Of a stretch of DNA of 36,648 nucleotides, positions 8,981 to 17,445 are shown piece after piece. This stretch comes from Flavobacteriaceae bacterium (lineage in GTDB: Bacteria > Bacteroidota > Bacteroidia > Flavobacteriales > Flavobacteriaceae): assembly GCA_021647405.1 (NCBI GenBank), contig JAKIUU010000026.1, positions 1 through 36,648 on the forward strand, given 5' to 3'. The stretch's first letter is position 1. Each line of letters starts with the position of its first letter. Position numbers and translations under genes: made by a program. The notes beneath the pieces are model-generated. The model saw only the letters and a program-made list of their open reading frames with translations, had not been told where the DNA came from and ran no database searches.

Positions 8981-9035
8981 TAATTGCATAGATTAAAGTG
9001 CCATTTTACATGACGATACTTCAAACCCTAATTGT

Positions 9036-10139
9036 ATGAAACGGTTTTTGCAACTCATTTTATTTATTCTATTGATTGCTTCGAATATTTATGCACAAAA
9101 AAAAGAGGAAGGAAAACTAAATTTATACGGCGATTTTCGTTTTAGAACTGAATTAGATCGAAATTCAAATAAAACCAATGGTACAAAAAGAGACAATAGA
9201 GACCGTTTACGGTATAGATTGAGGTTAGGTTTTAAATACAAATTAACTAATTATATTGAATTTGGGGGGCGCATCAGATCAGGCAATCCTTTAAACCAAC
9301 AATCTCCCCACGTTACCCTTGGAAAAGAATTTCGCAGTGGTGATTTTTCCATAGATAAGGCCTATATTAAAATGTCTGATAAAAAAGGTTATTGGGTTTG
9401 GGTTGGTAAAAATAGCATGCCTTTATGGAAACAAAATGAATTTCTTTGGGATGATGATGTAAACCCAGAAGGAATTGCTTTAGGAAAACATTTTAAATTA
9501 AATAAAAGAGCAAATATAACTCCGGTTTTTGGTTATTTTATAATAGGTAATTCTGATAAAAAATTTAAGGATAATAGCACCTTAACAATCGCACAACTTA
9601 AATTTGATGGCGATATTGGAGAAAATAATCTAACTGTATCTAGTGGCCTAATAAGCGGGAACAGTATTCCCAATTCTCCTGACAAAACATCTTCTTACTT
9701 ATTAAATTACAATATTTTGGCAACAAACATCCAATTTAATTTTAAAAAAACAGGATTGGTTTTAGGAGTTGATTATTTTGAAAATATATCCGATTATAAT
9801 GGAAATGGTAATATTGACACTATTTTTAGAGACCAAACTACTGGTTACGTTACAAGTTTACTATACGGTATTAAAAAATTTCAATTTGGTTATTACTACG
9901 CTCATATAGAAAAATATGCTGTTATAGACTATTTTGCACAAGACGACTGGGTTAGATGGGGCAATAGTAATTACACCCGTTCAAGCAATTTTAGCGGACA
10001 AGAATTTAGAATAAAATATAAGATTAGTAAACAGTTTAATACAATCTTGAGAGCCTACTTTGTTAAAGGGTTAAAAACAACAGGCACCAATCTAGAAACA
10101 GGTACAAGAATTAGACTCGATTTTAACATTAAATTCTAA
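9036..10139 (+). CDS. Putative outer-membrane porin
   Basis: A 367-residue protein with an N-terminal signal peptide (MKRFLQLILFILLIASNIYA, cleavage likely before QKK). The mature part is a run of alternating amphipathic strands rich in Tyr, Phe, Gly and Asn, such as LNLYGDFRFRTELD and LRYRLRLGFKYKL. It ends in an aromatic residue (FNIKF), the usual signal for beta-barrel insertion. It resembles the putative porin/alginate-export-like barrels of Bacteroidota. The likely role is passage of small sugars across the outer membrane for the adjacent oxidation genes; the solute is not readable. The coding sequence looks more A/T-rich than the GMC genes beside it, which may indicate separate acquisition. 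Gene order and strand suggest expression with or just before the GMC gene at 10267. Confidence 0.7.
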   Translation: MKRFLQLILFILLIASNIYAQKKEEGKLNLYGDFRFRTELDRNSNKTNGTKRDNRDRLRYRLRLGFKYKLTNYIEFGGRIRSGNPLNQQSPHVTLGKEFRSGDFSIDKAYIKMSDKKGYWVWVGKNSMPLWKQNEFLWDDDVNPEGIALGKHFKLNKRANITPVFGYFIIGNSDKKFKDNSTLTIAQLKFDGDIGENNLTVSSGLISGNSIPNSPDKTSSYLLNYNILATNIQFNFKKTGLVLGVDYFENISDYNGNGNIDTIFRDQTTGYVTSLLYGIKKFQFGYYYAHIEKYAVIDYFAQDDWVRWGNSNYTRSSNFSGQEFRIKYKISKQFNTILRAYFVKGLKTTGTNLETGTRIRLDFNIKF

Positions 10140-10141
10140 AA

Positions 10142-10168
10142 TAAAGTTTTTCTAAAGACAAAACTTTA
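10142..10168 (+). terminator. Hairpin after the porin gene
   Basis: TAAAGTTTT (10142-10150) pairs exactly with AAAACTTTA (10160-10168) around a 9-base loop, just after the porin stop. It lacks a clean U-run, so it may be a weak terminator or processing site before the GMC gene. Confidence 0.4.
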
Positions 10169-10266
10169 GCAAATTCTCTTTAATTCGCTATTATCTTCTT
10201 GTGAGAAAGCTCTAATCTTGATTTTTTTATTAAATTTAACGTGCAATTTCTACTAAAGACTTAAAA

Positions 10267-11958
10267 ATGGAAAATCAAAACACTTACGATGCTATCGTTA
10301 TAGGGACAGGTATCAGTGGCGGTTGGGCCGCCAAAGAACTCTGCGAAAAGGGCTTAAAAACTTTAGTACTCGAACGTGGTCGTATGGTTGAACATATTAA
10401 AGATTATCCTACTATGAATATGGATCCTTGGGATTTTAAATTTAAAGGACAACAAACCCGCGAAGAAGAAAAACGTCAATACAAACAGGCTAGAACCGGA
10501 TTTGTTACAGATAAAGCACACAATCATTTTTTTGTAGATGACTTAGAACATCCTTATAATGAAGACAAACGCTTCGATTGGATTCGCGGCTATCAAGTAG
10601 GGGGACGCTCTTTAATGTGGGGGCGTCAATGTTACCGTATTAGCAATCTCGATTTTGAAGCCAATAAAAAAGAAGGTGTTGGTGTAGATTGGCCCATCCG
10701 TTATAAAGATGTAAAATCTTGGTACGATTATGTAGAAAGTTATATAGGTGTAAGCGGCGAAAAACTAGGTTTATCTAACTTACCCGATGGTATTTTTGAA
10801 CCACCCATGGCTATGTTTTGTGCAGAGACCAAATTAAAGGAAACCCTAGCCACAGCATATAATGATCGCCTTTTAACTATTGGACGTACGGCTCATATTA
10901 CAAGTGATAAACCTTATAAAGGCCGTAGTAAATGCCAATACCGTGATCGGTGTATGAGAGGCTGTCCTTATGGCGCCTATTTTAGCAGTAATGCCAGCAC
11001 ACTTCCCGCAGCAGAACGTACCGGTAATATGACTTTGAGACCTCATTCTATTGCTTACGAAATTGTGTATGATGACAATCTAAAACGTGCCACTGGAGTT
11101 AAAATTATTGATGCTCAAACACATCAAAAACTGGAATTTAAGGCTAAAATTATTTTTTGCTGTGCTTCAGCAATGGCCAGTGCTTCCATTCTAATGCAAT
11201 CAAAATCAAAACGATTTCCCAATGGTTTAGGAAACGATTCTGGTGAGTTAGGCCATAATGTTATGGATCATCATTTTAAGGCAGGTGCATCTGCTAAATC
11301 AAATGAATTTCAAGATAAATATTACAAAGGCAGACGCGCTAATGGCGTCTATATACCAAGATTCAGAAATCTTGGTGATAAAAAAACAAAACAAGATTTT
11401 TTACGCGGATACGGATATGAAGGTGGTGCAGGTAGAGGCGGTATAGACGAATATGTACCTGAGGCAGCTTATGGAACTGAACTTAAAAAATCTATTCTGA
11501 AACCAGGTGAGTGGCGTATTGGTTTAACTGGTTTTGGTGAATGCTTACCAAATCATAACAACAAAATGACATTAGATTATAATAAACTTGATGATTGGGG
11601 GCTACCAACAATTACTTTTGATGCCCAATGGGGCGAAAATGAATGGAAAATGCGAAAAGATATGGTACAACAGGCCGTAGAAATGTTAACCAAAGCAGGT
11701 TTTACAGATATAGTACCTAGAGACGACCCGGGTGCCCCTGGATTAGGTATTCACGAAATGGGTGTGGCACGTATGGGTCGTGACCCTAAAACTTCTGTTT
11801 TAAACAAACACAATCAAATTCATACGGTTCCTAATGTTTACGTTACAGATGGCGCTTGCATGACCTCTTCGCCTTGTCAAAATCCATCTTTAACCTATAT
11901 GGCTTTAACAGCACGTGCCGCAGAACACGCTTACCAACAATTAAAAAAGAAGTCTTAA
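10267..11958 (+). CDS. GMC-type FAD dehydrogenase, probable glycoside 3-dehydrogenase large subunit (copy 1)
   Basis: A 563-residue GMC oxidoreductase. The FAD dinucleotide-binding motif is G13-T-G-I-S-G18. The C-terminal domain carries the active-site His496 (LGIHEMG) and Asn539 (CQNPSLT). A cysteine set C223-x5-C229-x3-C233 resembles the [3Fe-4S] ligands of bacterial FAD-glucose dehydrogenases, which pass electrons to quinone or cytochrome rather than O2. Such proteins, with a gluconate-2-dehydrogenase-subunit-3 partner, include glucoside 3-dehydrogenases that make 3-keto sugars. It has no signal peptide, so export would need a Tat-signal partner. Unlike the other two copies here, no small-subunit gene follows. 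It is strikingly similar to the protein at 19864, so it may borrow that copy's partner. The substrate is inferred from the neighbours. Confidence 0.85.
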   Translation: MENQNTYDAIVIGTGISGGWAAKELCEKGLKTLVLERGRMVEHIKDYPTMNMDPWDFKFKGQQTREEEKRQYKQARTGFVTDKAHNHFFVDDLEHPYNEDKRFDWIRGYQVGGRSLMWGRQCYRISNLDFEANKKEGVGVDWPIRYKDVKSWYDYVESYIGVSGEKLGLSNLPDGIFEPPMAMFCAETKLKETLATAYNDRLLTIGRTAHITSDKPYKGRSKCQYRDRCMRGCPYGAYFSSNASTLPAAERTGNMTLRPHSIAYEIVYDDNLKRATGVKIIDAQTHQKLEFKAKIIFCCASAMASASILMQSKSKRFPNGLGNDSGELGHNVMDHHFKAGASAKSNEFQDKYYKGRRANGVYIPRFRNLGDKKTKQDFLRGYGYEGGAGRGGIDEYVPEAAYGTELKKSILKPGEWRIGLTGFGECLPNHNNKMTLDYNKLDDWGLPTITFDAQWGENEWKMRKDMVQQAVEMLTKAGFTDIVPRDDPGAPGLGIHEMGVARMGRDPKTSVLNKHNQIHTVPNVYVTDGACMTSSPCQNPSLTYMALTARAAEHAYQQLKKKS

Positions 11959-12014
11959 AAATGACGCGTCAAAACTTTTTTATTTATCCTTAGACTCATA
12001 AAAAAGCCTGTTAA

Positions 12015-12752
12015 TTAGTCTAATTTCTTGATTTTTATATTGCGATACCACACTTTATTGCCGTGATCTTGTAAACCAATATGTCCTGTTCTATGTTTAC
12101 CGAAACCATCCCAAGTAGCAAATTTTGAGTTAGCAACCATGCTATCCCATTTTGATCCGTGAACAGGAAAACGCTCAATTTCAACACCATTTAGTGTAAC
12201 CACACCAACATTGTTTTTATGGTCAATTTTTATAATACAAGTATTCCACTCACCTGCTGGTTTTACAGCATCGTGTTTAGGTTCAACCATGTCATAAAGA
12301 GCTCCGGCTTGATGTAATTTACCGCCTATTTTAGCATCAGGATGTCTTTCATTGTCTAAAACCTGAATCTCTGGCCCCGTTTGGTAGGCTTCCTTGTATT
12401 TTGCATCTTCGAAAACACCCCAAAATATACCACTATTTCCTGCTTCAGAAATTTTCCACTCTAAAGAGAGTACAAAATTTGTGTATTCTTTCTTTGTGAT
12501 AATGTTTTTACCGCCGTATTTCCCTGGTGTAAAAGCCATAGCACCGTCTTTAATAGTCCACTCAGGATACATACTATCTGAATTATAACCGCGCCAATTA
12601 TCAAAATTTTCACCATCAAAAAGCACTTGCCAAGTAGTGTCTTTTTTAACTATATTATCTGTTTTTTGTTCGGTTACTGTCGTTTTTCCTTTTTTATCTT
12701 TACAAGCTATAAGTGTCATTAAAGCCATAAGAATAATTGCCAATTTTTTCAT
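12015..12752 (-). CDS. DUF1080 (3-keto-glycoside lyase/hydrolase-like) lipoprotein
   Basis: A 245-residue protein with a lipoprotein signal (LIAC, Cys17), so probably membrane-anchored on the periplasmic side. From about residue 40 it is one DUF1080 domain, a concanavalin-like jelly roll: WQVLFDGENFDNWRG at the start, NSGIFWGVFED in the middle, GHIGLQDHGNKVWYRNIKIK at the end. Pfam calls this family 3-keto-disaccharide hydrolase, and Bacteroides members have been shown to cleave 3-keto-glycosides by elimination or hydrolysis. Here it would release the aglycone or second sugar from a glycoside oxidised by the GMC enzymes. It is the last gene of the seven-gene leftward operon, 13 bases after the small-subunit gene. 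Confidence 0.88.
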   Translation of the reverse strand: MKKLAIILMALMTLIACKDKKGKTTVTEQKTDNIVKKDTTWQVLFDGENFDNWRGYNSDSMYPEWTIKDGAMAFTPGKYGGKNIITKKEYTNFVLSLEWKISEAGNSGIFWGVFEDAKYKEAYQTGPEIQVLDNERHPDAKIGGKLHQAGALYDMVEPKHDAVKPAGEWNTCIIKIDHKNNVGVVTLNGVEIERFPVHGSKWDSMVANSKFATWDGFGKHRTGHIGLQDHGNKVWYRNIKIKKLD

Positions 12753-12765
12753 AATTTTCTTTTTA

Positions 12766-13467
12766 TTAACTAATTAAATTCCCTTTCTCATCCCACGCTG
12801 CTACATTATCTCTTTTATCTTGATCGACACATTTAGCCAACCATTTTTTGTCGTATTTGAGACCGTGTTTATCGAGTACTTCTTGAGGTACGCCATCCCA
12901 AACATTTGGACTATTCCCTTTATAACCTAAATCCTTTATCCCCATTTTTGAAGTAAAATAGCCTGTTAAAGTTAAATTACGCATTCTGGTAAAAAACTTT
13001 TCACCTTGTTTTAATGCAGGTTTTGTCTTATCAGGATAAGCTATTTGGTCACAAATAGTAAGTTGTTGTTTTCTAGAACAGTCTTTAAAATCTTGTCGGT
13101 ATAATTTATGACTGTAATTGTTTAACCACATCAATCCACCTCTAATGGGCGTTTGTTGATAACTCATATCCTTAACAATAAAATCTATGAATTCTTTTAC
13201 GCCAGCCTCTGAAGCAGAACCGTATGCATCATTTTTTGGTAAAATAATATCACACAAAACAGCTATTGTAGAAAGTTCCTCTTCATTTAAAAAGGTCTCT
13301 TTATAAATTTCTTCATCTCGCAACTTTTCTGAAGGTGTTCTGCCGTACAAAGGACGTTTTGCTAATTCTGGCAAAGCCTCTGAAGCGTTTGGTGAACAGC
13401 CATTTAAAACAAGTCCTGTCGCTACAGAACCCAATATTAACGATTTAAGTGTGTCTCTTCTGTTCAT
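12766..13467 (-). CDS. Gluconate 2-dehydrogenase subunit 3 family protein, Tat-signal small subunit
   Basis: A 233-residue small subunit of the family that partners GMC dehydrogenases. The N-terminus has a twin-arginine signal (N-R3-R4-D-T-L) followed by a hydrophobic stretch ending in LNGC (Cys24), an imperfect lipobox. The body starts at about residue 60 with FLNEEELSTIAVLCDIILPK, the hallmark of this family. In related enzymes the folded catalytic subunit, which lacks its own signal, is carried through the Tat pore by this 'hitch-hiker' subunit. Its start codon is three bases past the stop of the GMC gene at 13471, so the two are surely a pair. Confidence 0.88.
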   Translation of the reverse strand: MNRRDTLKSLILGSVATGLVLNGCSPNASEALPELAKRPLYGRTPSEKLRDEEIYKETFLNEEELSTIAVLCDIILPKNDAYGSASEAGVKEFIDFIVKDMSYQQTPIRGGLMWLNNYSHKLYRQDFKDCSRKQQLTICDQIAYPDKTKPALKQGEKFFTRMRNLTLTGYFTSKMGIKDLGYKGNSPNVWDGVPQEVLDKHGLKYDKKWLAKCVDQDKRDNVAAWDEKGNLIS

Positions 13468-13470
13468 AAT

Positions 13471-15192
13471 TTACAAATTTTGACTTTTTAATTCCTTTAT
13501 AATATAATCGCAAGTGCGCCAAGACAAGGCCAAGATTGTCCAAGTAGGATTTTTATCTGCCTGAGAAACGAAAGGCCCTCCATCTACAATAAACACATTT
13601 TTGGCATCGTGTAATTGTTGGTGTTTATTGGTAACCGATTTTTTAGGATTATTACCCATTCTTGTAGTCCCCACTTCGTGAATAATTCTACCAGGCGCTG
13701 CCAAGCCATATTCTTTATCGGCGCCAGGTTTATCACCCAACATTTTACCGCCAATACCTTCTAATATTTCATCAAAAGTATTGATCATATGTTTGGCTTG
13801 ATTTTTTTCGTGTTTACTCCATTCGTAATTGAATCTCAGAACAGGAATGCCCCATTCATCAACCATATCAGGGTCTAATTCGCAATAATTATCTTCCATC
13901 GAGATACTTTCACCTCTACCAGATAAGCCAATTATAGAACCATAAAATCTTTTAACATCATCTCTTAACTGATTGCCATAGCCGCCAACTTCTTTTCCAA
14001 TATATTTATTTAAATCGTTGGGATTAAATCCGAAACCATAAGAGGGCATACCCAATCCACCCCAAATTTCAATGTGATAGCCACGTGGGAAATCTAATTT
14101 TTTATTATCGCCCCACCAAGGGGTATAAACGTGCAGACCTCCAACACCATCTTCATTATAGATTTTGCGGTTCATTAAGTCTGGTATAAAAGCCATACGA
14201 CTGGCTCCTGTTGAATCGTGTAAATATTTACCAACAACGCCACTGCTATTGCCTAAACCATCAGGATGCACTTTACTTTTTGAATTTAAAAGTATGCGGG
14301 CACTACTACAAGCCGATGCTGCTAAAACAACAACATTCGCTTTTAATTCATACTCTTTTCTGTCTTTTTTGTTGATAAAAACAACGCCCGTCGCTTTTCC
14401 TGAATTGTCTGTCACAACTTCTCTCACCATAGAATCTGTAAACAATTTAATTTGCCCACCATTTTTTTGTGCTGGAAAAATAAGACAAGAACCCGATGAG
14501 AAATCGGCATAAATACTGCAAGATCTGTTACATTGAGAACAATAAAAACAAACACCGCGTTCTTTATTAATACGTTTTGTTAGAATGGATAACCGTGACG
14601 GATAAACAGGAACATTTGCTTTTTTTGCGCCTTTTATATAGTACAGTTCATGCAATCTTGGTTTTGGTGCCGGTAAGAAAAAACCGTCCGGGTCATTGGG
14701 TAAATTTTCGTTACTTCCAAAAACACCAATGAGTTTGTCAACCTTGTCATAATAAGGTTTCACATCGTCATAAGTTATAGGCCAATCTTCTCCCAATCCG
14801 TCTAAACTTTTACGCTTAAAATCTAAAGGACCAAAACGCAAAGAAATACGCCCCCAGTGATTGGTTCTTCCGCCGAGCATACGTGAGCGAAACCAGTCGA
14901 ATTTCGTGCCATTTTTTCTTGTATAAGGCTCCCCTTTAATATCCCAACCACCATAAGAAGCATCAAACTCTCCAAAAGGTCTGTTTTTAGATCCAGCACC
15001 TCTACGTGGCGATTCATAAGGCCATTTTAGTTGTGTACTTTGTTCTGGACTTGCCGGGTCGTAAAAAGGACCCGCTTCTATCACAGCAATATTTAAACCA
15101 GCTTCTGAAAGTATTTTTGTGGCCATACCACCACCAGCACCAGAACCCACAATAATAACATCAAATTTTTCGGGAGACTTTTTTATATTCAT
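13471..15192 (-). CDS. GMC-type FAD dehydrogenase, probable glycoside 3-dehydrogenase large subunit (copy 2)
   Basis: A 573-residue GMC oxidoreductase clearly distinct from the two closely similar copies at 10267 and 19864. The FAD motif is GSGAGGG at residues 16-22. His505 (IIHEVGTTRMG) and Asn548 (DKNPTWT) form the C-terminal active-site pair. Cysteines C215, C218, C221 and C225 include the same C-x5-C-x3-C spacing (215/221/225), which suggests an iron-sulfur cluster, with one extra Cys. No signal peptide is visible; the Tat small subunit is the next gene, three bases downstream. It probably oxidises C3 of a glycoside in the periplasm, with electrons passed to a cytochrome or quinone. No cytochrome gene is present in this window. 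Confidence 0.88.
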   Translation of the reverse strand: MNIKKSPEKFDVIIVGSGAGGGMATKILSEAGLNIAVIEAGPFYDPASPEQSTQLKWPYESPRRGAGSKNRPFGEFDASYGGWDIKGEPYTRKNGTKFDWFRSRMLGGRTNHWGRISLRFGPLDFKRKSLDGLGEDWPITYDDVKPYYDKVDKLIGVFGSNENLPNDPDGFFLPAPKPRLHELYYIKGAKKANVPVYPSRLSILTKRINKERGVCFYCSQCNRSCSIYADFSSGSCLIFPAQKNGGQIKLFTDSMVREVVTDNSGKATGVVFINKKDRKEYELKANVVVLAASACSSARILLNSKSKVHPDGLGNSSGVVGKYLHDSTGASRMAFIPDLMNRKIYNEDGVGGLHVYTPWWGDNKKLDFPRGYHIEIWGGLGMPSYGFGFNPNDLNKYIGKEVGGYGNQLRDDVKRFYGSIIGLSGRGESISMEDNYCELDPDMVDEWGIPVLRFNYEWSKHEKNQAKHMINTFDEILEGIGGKMLGDKPGADKEYGLAAPGRIIHEVGTTRMGNNPKKSVTNKHQQLHDAKNVFIVDGGPFVSQADKNPTWTILALSWRTCDYIIKELKSQNL

Positions 15193-15225
15193 AATTAGCT
15201 TAGGTTTTAATAGTTTATTTGAGTT

Positions 15226-16278
15226 TTATAAACCCAATATTTTTTTGAGATGTGCTTTATCTATGTCGGCGCCAGCAAAATCGTCAAAGGCTTTTTGAGT
15301 GGCTTCTATTATATGATTTTTAATAAAAACAGCGCCTTCTCTAGCGCCTTGCTCAGGCGATTTAATACAACATTCCCATTCCATTACCGCCCAAACATCA
15401 CAGCTGTATTGCGTTAATTTAGAAAAAATAGATTTAAAATCTATTTGACCATCGCCTAAAGAGCGGTAACGTCCAGCGCGATCAATCCAATCGTTATAAC
15501 CGCCGAAAGCGCCTTTTTTTCCTGTTGGATTAAATTCTGAATCTTTTACGTGAAAGACTTTTATAAACTCGTGATAAAAATCGATATACTCTAAATAGTC
15601 TAATTGTTGTAATACAAAATGAGATGGGTCGTATAAAATATTGACGCGTTTATGATTATCTGTAGCTTTTAAAAAACGTTCAAAAGTGTCGCCATCGTGT
15701 AAATCTTCGCCCGGATGAATTTCGTAACACACATCCACTCCATTTTCATCAAAGACATTTAAAATAGGCAACCAACGTTTGGCGAGCTCTGCAAAACCCA
15801 TTTCTACCAAACCTTTTGGTCTTTGAGGCCAAGGATGCCAAGTAGGCCACAATAAAGCACCCGAAAAAGTAGCGTGGGCTTTTAAACCTAAATGTTTACT
15901 GGCTATGGCTGCATTTTTGACTTGCTGAATAGCCCATTTAGTTCTTGCTTTGGGATTATTTTTTAAATTATCTGGCGCAAAATTATCAAACATCACGTCA
16001 TAAGCAGGATGAACTGCCACCAATTGACCTTGTAAATGCGTTGACAATTCTGTAATTTCCAGACCATAAGAATTGATTTTACCTTTCAGCTCATCGCAAT
16101 ATGTTTTGCTAGAAGCCGCTTTATCTAAATCGATTAGACGTGTTTCATTTGTTGGAATCTGAATCCCTTTATAACCCAAATCGCTTGCCCATTGACACAA
16201 TCCGTCAAGGGAATTAAACGGCGCTTTATCATCCATAAATTGGGCTAAAAAAACGGCTGGTCCTTTAATTGTTTTCAC
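15226..16278 (-). CDS. Cytoplasmic TIM-barrel sugar isomerase/epimerase-like protein
   Basis: A 350-residue protein of the xylose isomerase-like TIM-barrel (AP endonuclease 2) family. Candidate metal ligands are visible in order: Glu186 (CYEIHPGED), Asp217 and His220 (LYDPSH), His243 (VFHVKDSE) and Glu300/Glu302 (VMEWECC). There is no signal peptide. In similar operons such proteins act on 3-keto sugars as isomerases, epimerases or hydratases; the exact reaction cannot be read here. It sits 16 bases after the Gfo/Idh/MocA gene and 33 bases before the GMC gene, inside the leftward operon. Pairing with a dehydrogenase fits steps that turn an imported keto-sugar into a normal hexose. Confidence 0.85.
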   Translation of the reverse strand: MKTIKGPAVFLAQFMDDKAPFNSLDGLCQWASDLGYKGIQIPTNETRLIDLDKAASSKTYCDELKGKINSYGLEITELSTHLQGQLVAVHPAYDVMFDNFAPDNLKNNPKARTKWAIQQVKNAAIASKHLGLKAHATFSGALLWPTWHPWPQRPKGLVEMGFAELAKRWLPILNVFDENGVDVCYEIHPGEDLHDGDTFERFLKATDNHKRVNILYDPSHFVLQQLDYLEYIDFYHEFIKVFHVKDSEFNPTGKKGAFGGYNDWIDRAGRYRSLGDGQIDFKSIFSKLTQYSCDVWAVMEWECCIKSPEQGAREGAVFIKNHIIEATQKAFDDFAGADIDKAHLKKILGL

Positions 16279-16294
16279 AAAATTTGTATTTTAG

Positions 16295-17434
16295 TTAGTT
16301 ATCGAGCTTAACCCAAACATTCCCTTTTTGATGCGATTCAACGGCGCATTCTATAAAATTCATACCTCTAGCCCCATCAATAATTGTTGGGAATTCGCCT
16401 TTATCATAGGGTTCATTTCTTATGGCTTTAGCGATGCCTTTATAAATATTTCCCATAGAATCAAAAATACCCTCGGGATGACCTGGTGGCAATTTTGTAC
16501 CCTCTAAAGAAATGTCACTGTTATAAGTATGTCCCGGTTTTAAAATGTTTATGGGCTTTCCGTCTTCTAATAAATAGAGATAATTCGGATTTTCTTGTGC
16601 CCATTTTAGCCCTGCTTTTTCACCGTAAATCTGAACTGTGAAGTTATTCTCTTCGCCCGTAGCAATCTGACTTGTTCTAATAACGCCTTTTACATTTTCG
16701 CTTACGCGGATTAAAACCGTCCCATCAACATCCATTTTATTATCCTTGTAAAGATAGTTTAGATCTGCTAAAACCATATCTACTTTTAATCCGGAAAGAT
16801 ATTCTATCATATCAAAAGCGTGTGTGCCAATATCACCAATACAACAACTAATACCCGATTTTTCGGGATTTAAACGCCACGTAGCAGCGCGTTGTTTTTC
16901 ATCGTGAATAATAGGATTTATCCACCCTTGATAATATTGGGCATCAATTTTTTGAACTTTACCAATCACCCCTTTTTTTATCATCTCGCGCATTTGGCGG
17001 ATCATAGGATAACCTGTATAAGTATAGGTTACCGCAAAAATAGTTTTGGCTTTTTTAAGGGTTTTTTTTAAAATTTTGGCTTCTTCGTAAGAAGTAGTCA
17101 TTGGTTTTTCACAAATGACATTAAAGCCATTTTCCAACAGTTTTTTGGCCATCGGGAAGTGTAAAAAATTGGGCGTTAAAATGGATACGACCTGCATCCT
17201 TTGATCTTCGGGTAACTCTAATTCTTCATTTATTAAAGTGTCAAAATCTTTGTAAATTCTATCTGTGGGTAAACCAATTTTTTCGGCAAAACCAATATTT
17301 TCCTTCCAAATAGGATTAAAAACACCGCCTACAATTTGAAATTGATCAAACATAGCTGATGCTATGCGGTGCAATACACCAATTAGCGAATCGCCACCAC
17401 CCCCTAAAACACCTAATCTAATTTTTGTACTCAT
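16295..17434 (-). CDS. Gfo/Idh/MocA family oxidoreductase
   Basis: A 379-residue NAD(P)-dependent sugar dehydrogenase-type protein. The N-terminal Rossmann fold begins at RLGVLGGGGDSLIGV (residues 6-20). The family motif E109-K110-P111 (ICEKPMTTSYEEA) carries the catalytic lysine. GDIGTHAFDMIEYL near residue 200 supplies the expected His/Asp. No Tat or Sec signal, so cytoplasmic. In this operon the likely job is reversible reduction of a 3-keto sugar to the hydroxyl form after import. The gene starts 11 bases past the stop of the MFS permease gene. Confidence 0.88.
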   Translation of the reverse strand: MSTKIRLGVLGGGGDSLIGVLHRIASAMFDQFQIVGGVFNPIWKENIGFAEKIGLPTDRIYKDFDTLINEELELPEDQRMQVVSILTPNFLHFPMAKKLLENGFNVICEKPMTTSYEEAKILKKTLKKAKTIFAVTYTYTGYPMIRQMREMIKKGVIGKVQKIDAQYYQGWINPIIHDEKQRAATWRLNPEKSGISCCIGDIGTHAFDMIEYLSGLKVDMVLADLNYLYKDNKMDVDGTVLIRVSENVKGVIRTSQIATGEENNFTVQIYGEKAGLKWAQENPNYLYLLEDGKPINILKPGHTYNSDISLEGTKLPPGHPEGIFDSMGNIYKGIAKAIRNEPYDKGEFPTIIDGARGMNFIECAVESHQKGNVWVKLDN

Positions 17435-17445
17435 TGTTAAATGGT

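Larger units (their letters stand above)
8606..9035. other. 430-base divergent intergenic region between symporter and porin
   Basis: No convincing gene on either strand. It holds a hairpin and a leftward -7 box next to the symporter (listed separately) and a hairpin upstream of the porin. The middle (about 8740-8935) is A/T-rich and shows nothing I can identify. Confidence 0.6.

Noticed and set aside
11959..12014. TGACGCGTCA palindrome at about 11961 as a terminator between convergent genes
   Set aside because: A 10-base palindrome without a loop cannot form a useful hairpin, and the T-run after it is not close enough to judge.
14165..14512. Open plus-strand frame of 115 codons opposite the second GMC gene
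   Set aside because: It lies wholly inside a well-supported gene on the other strand and has no protein-like character of its own.
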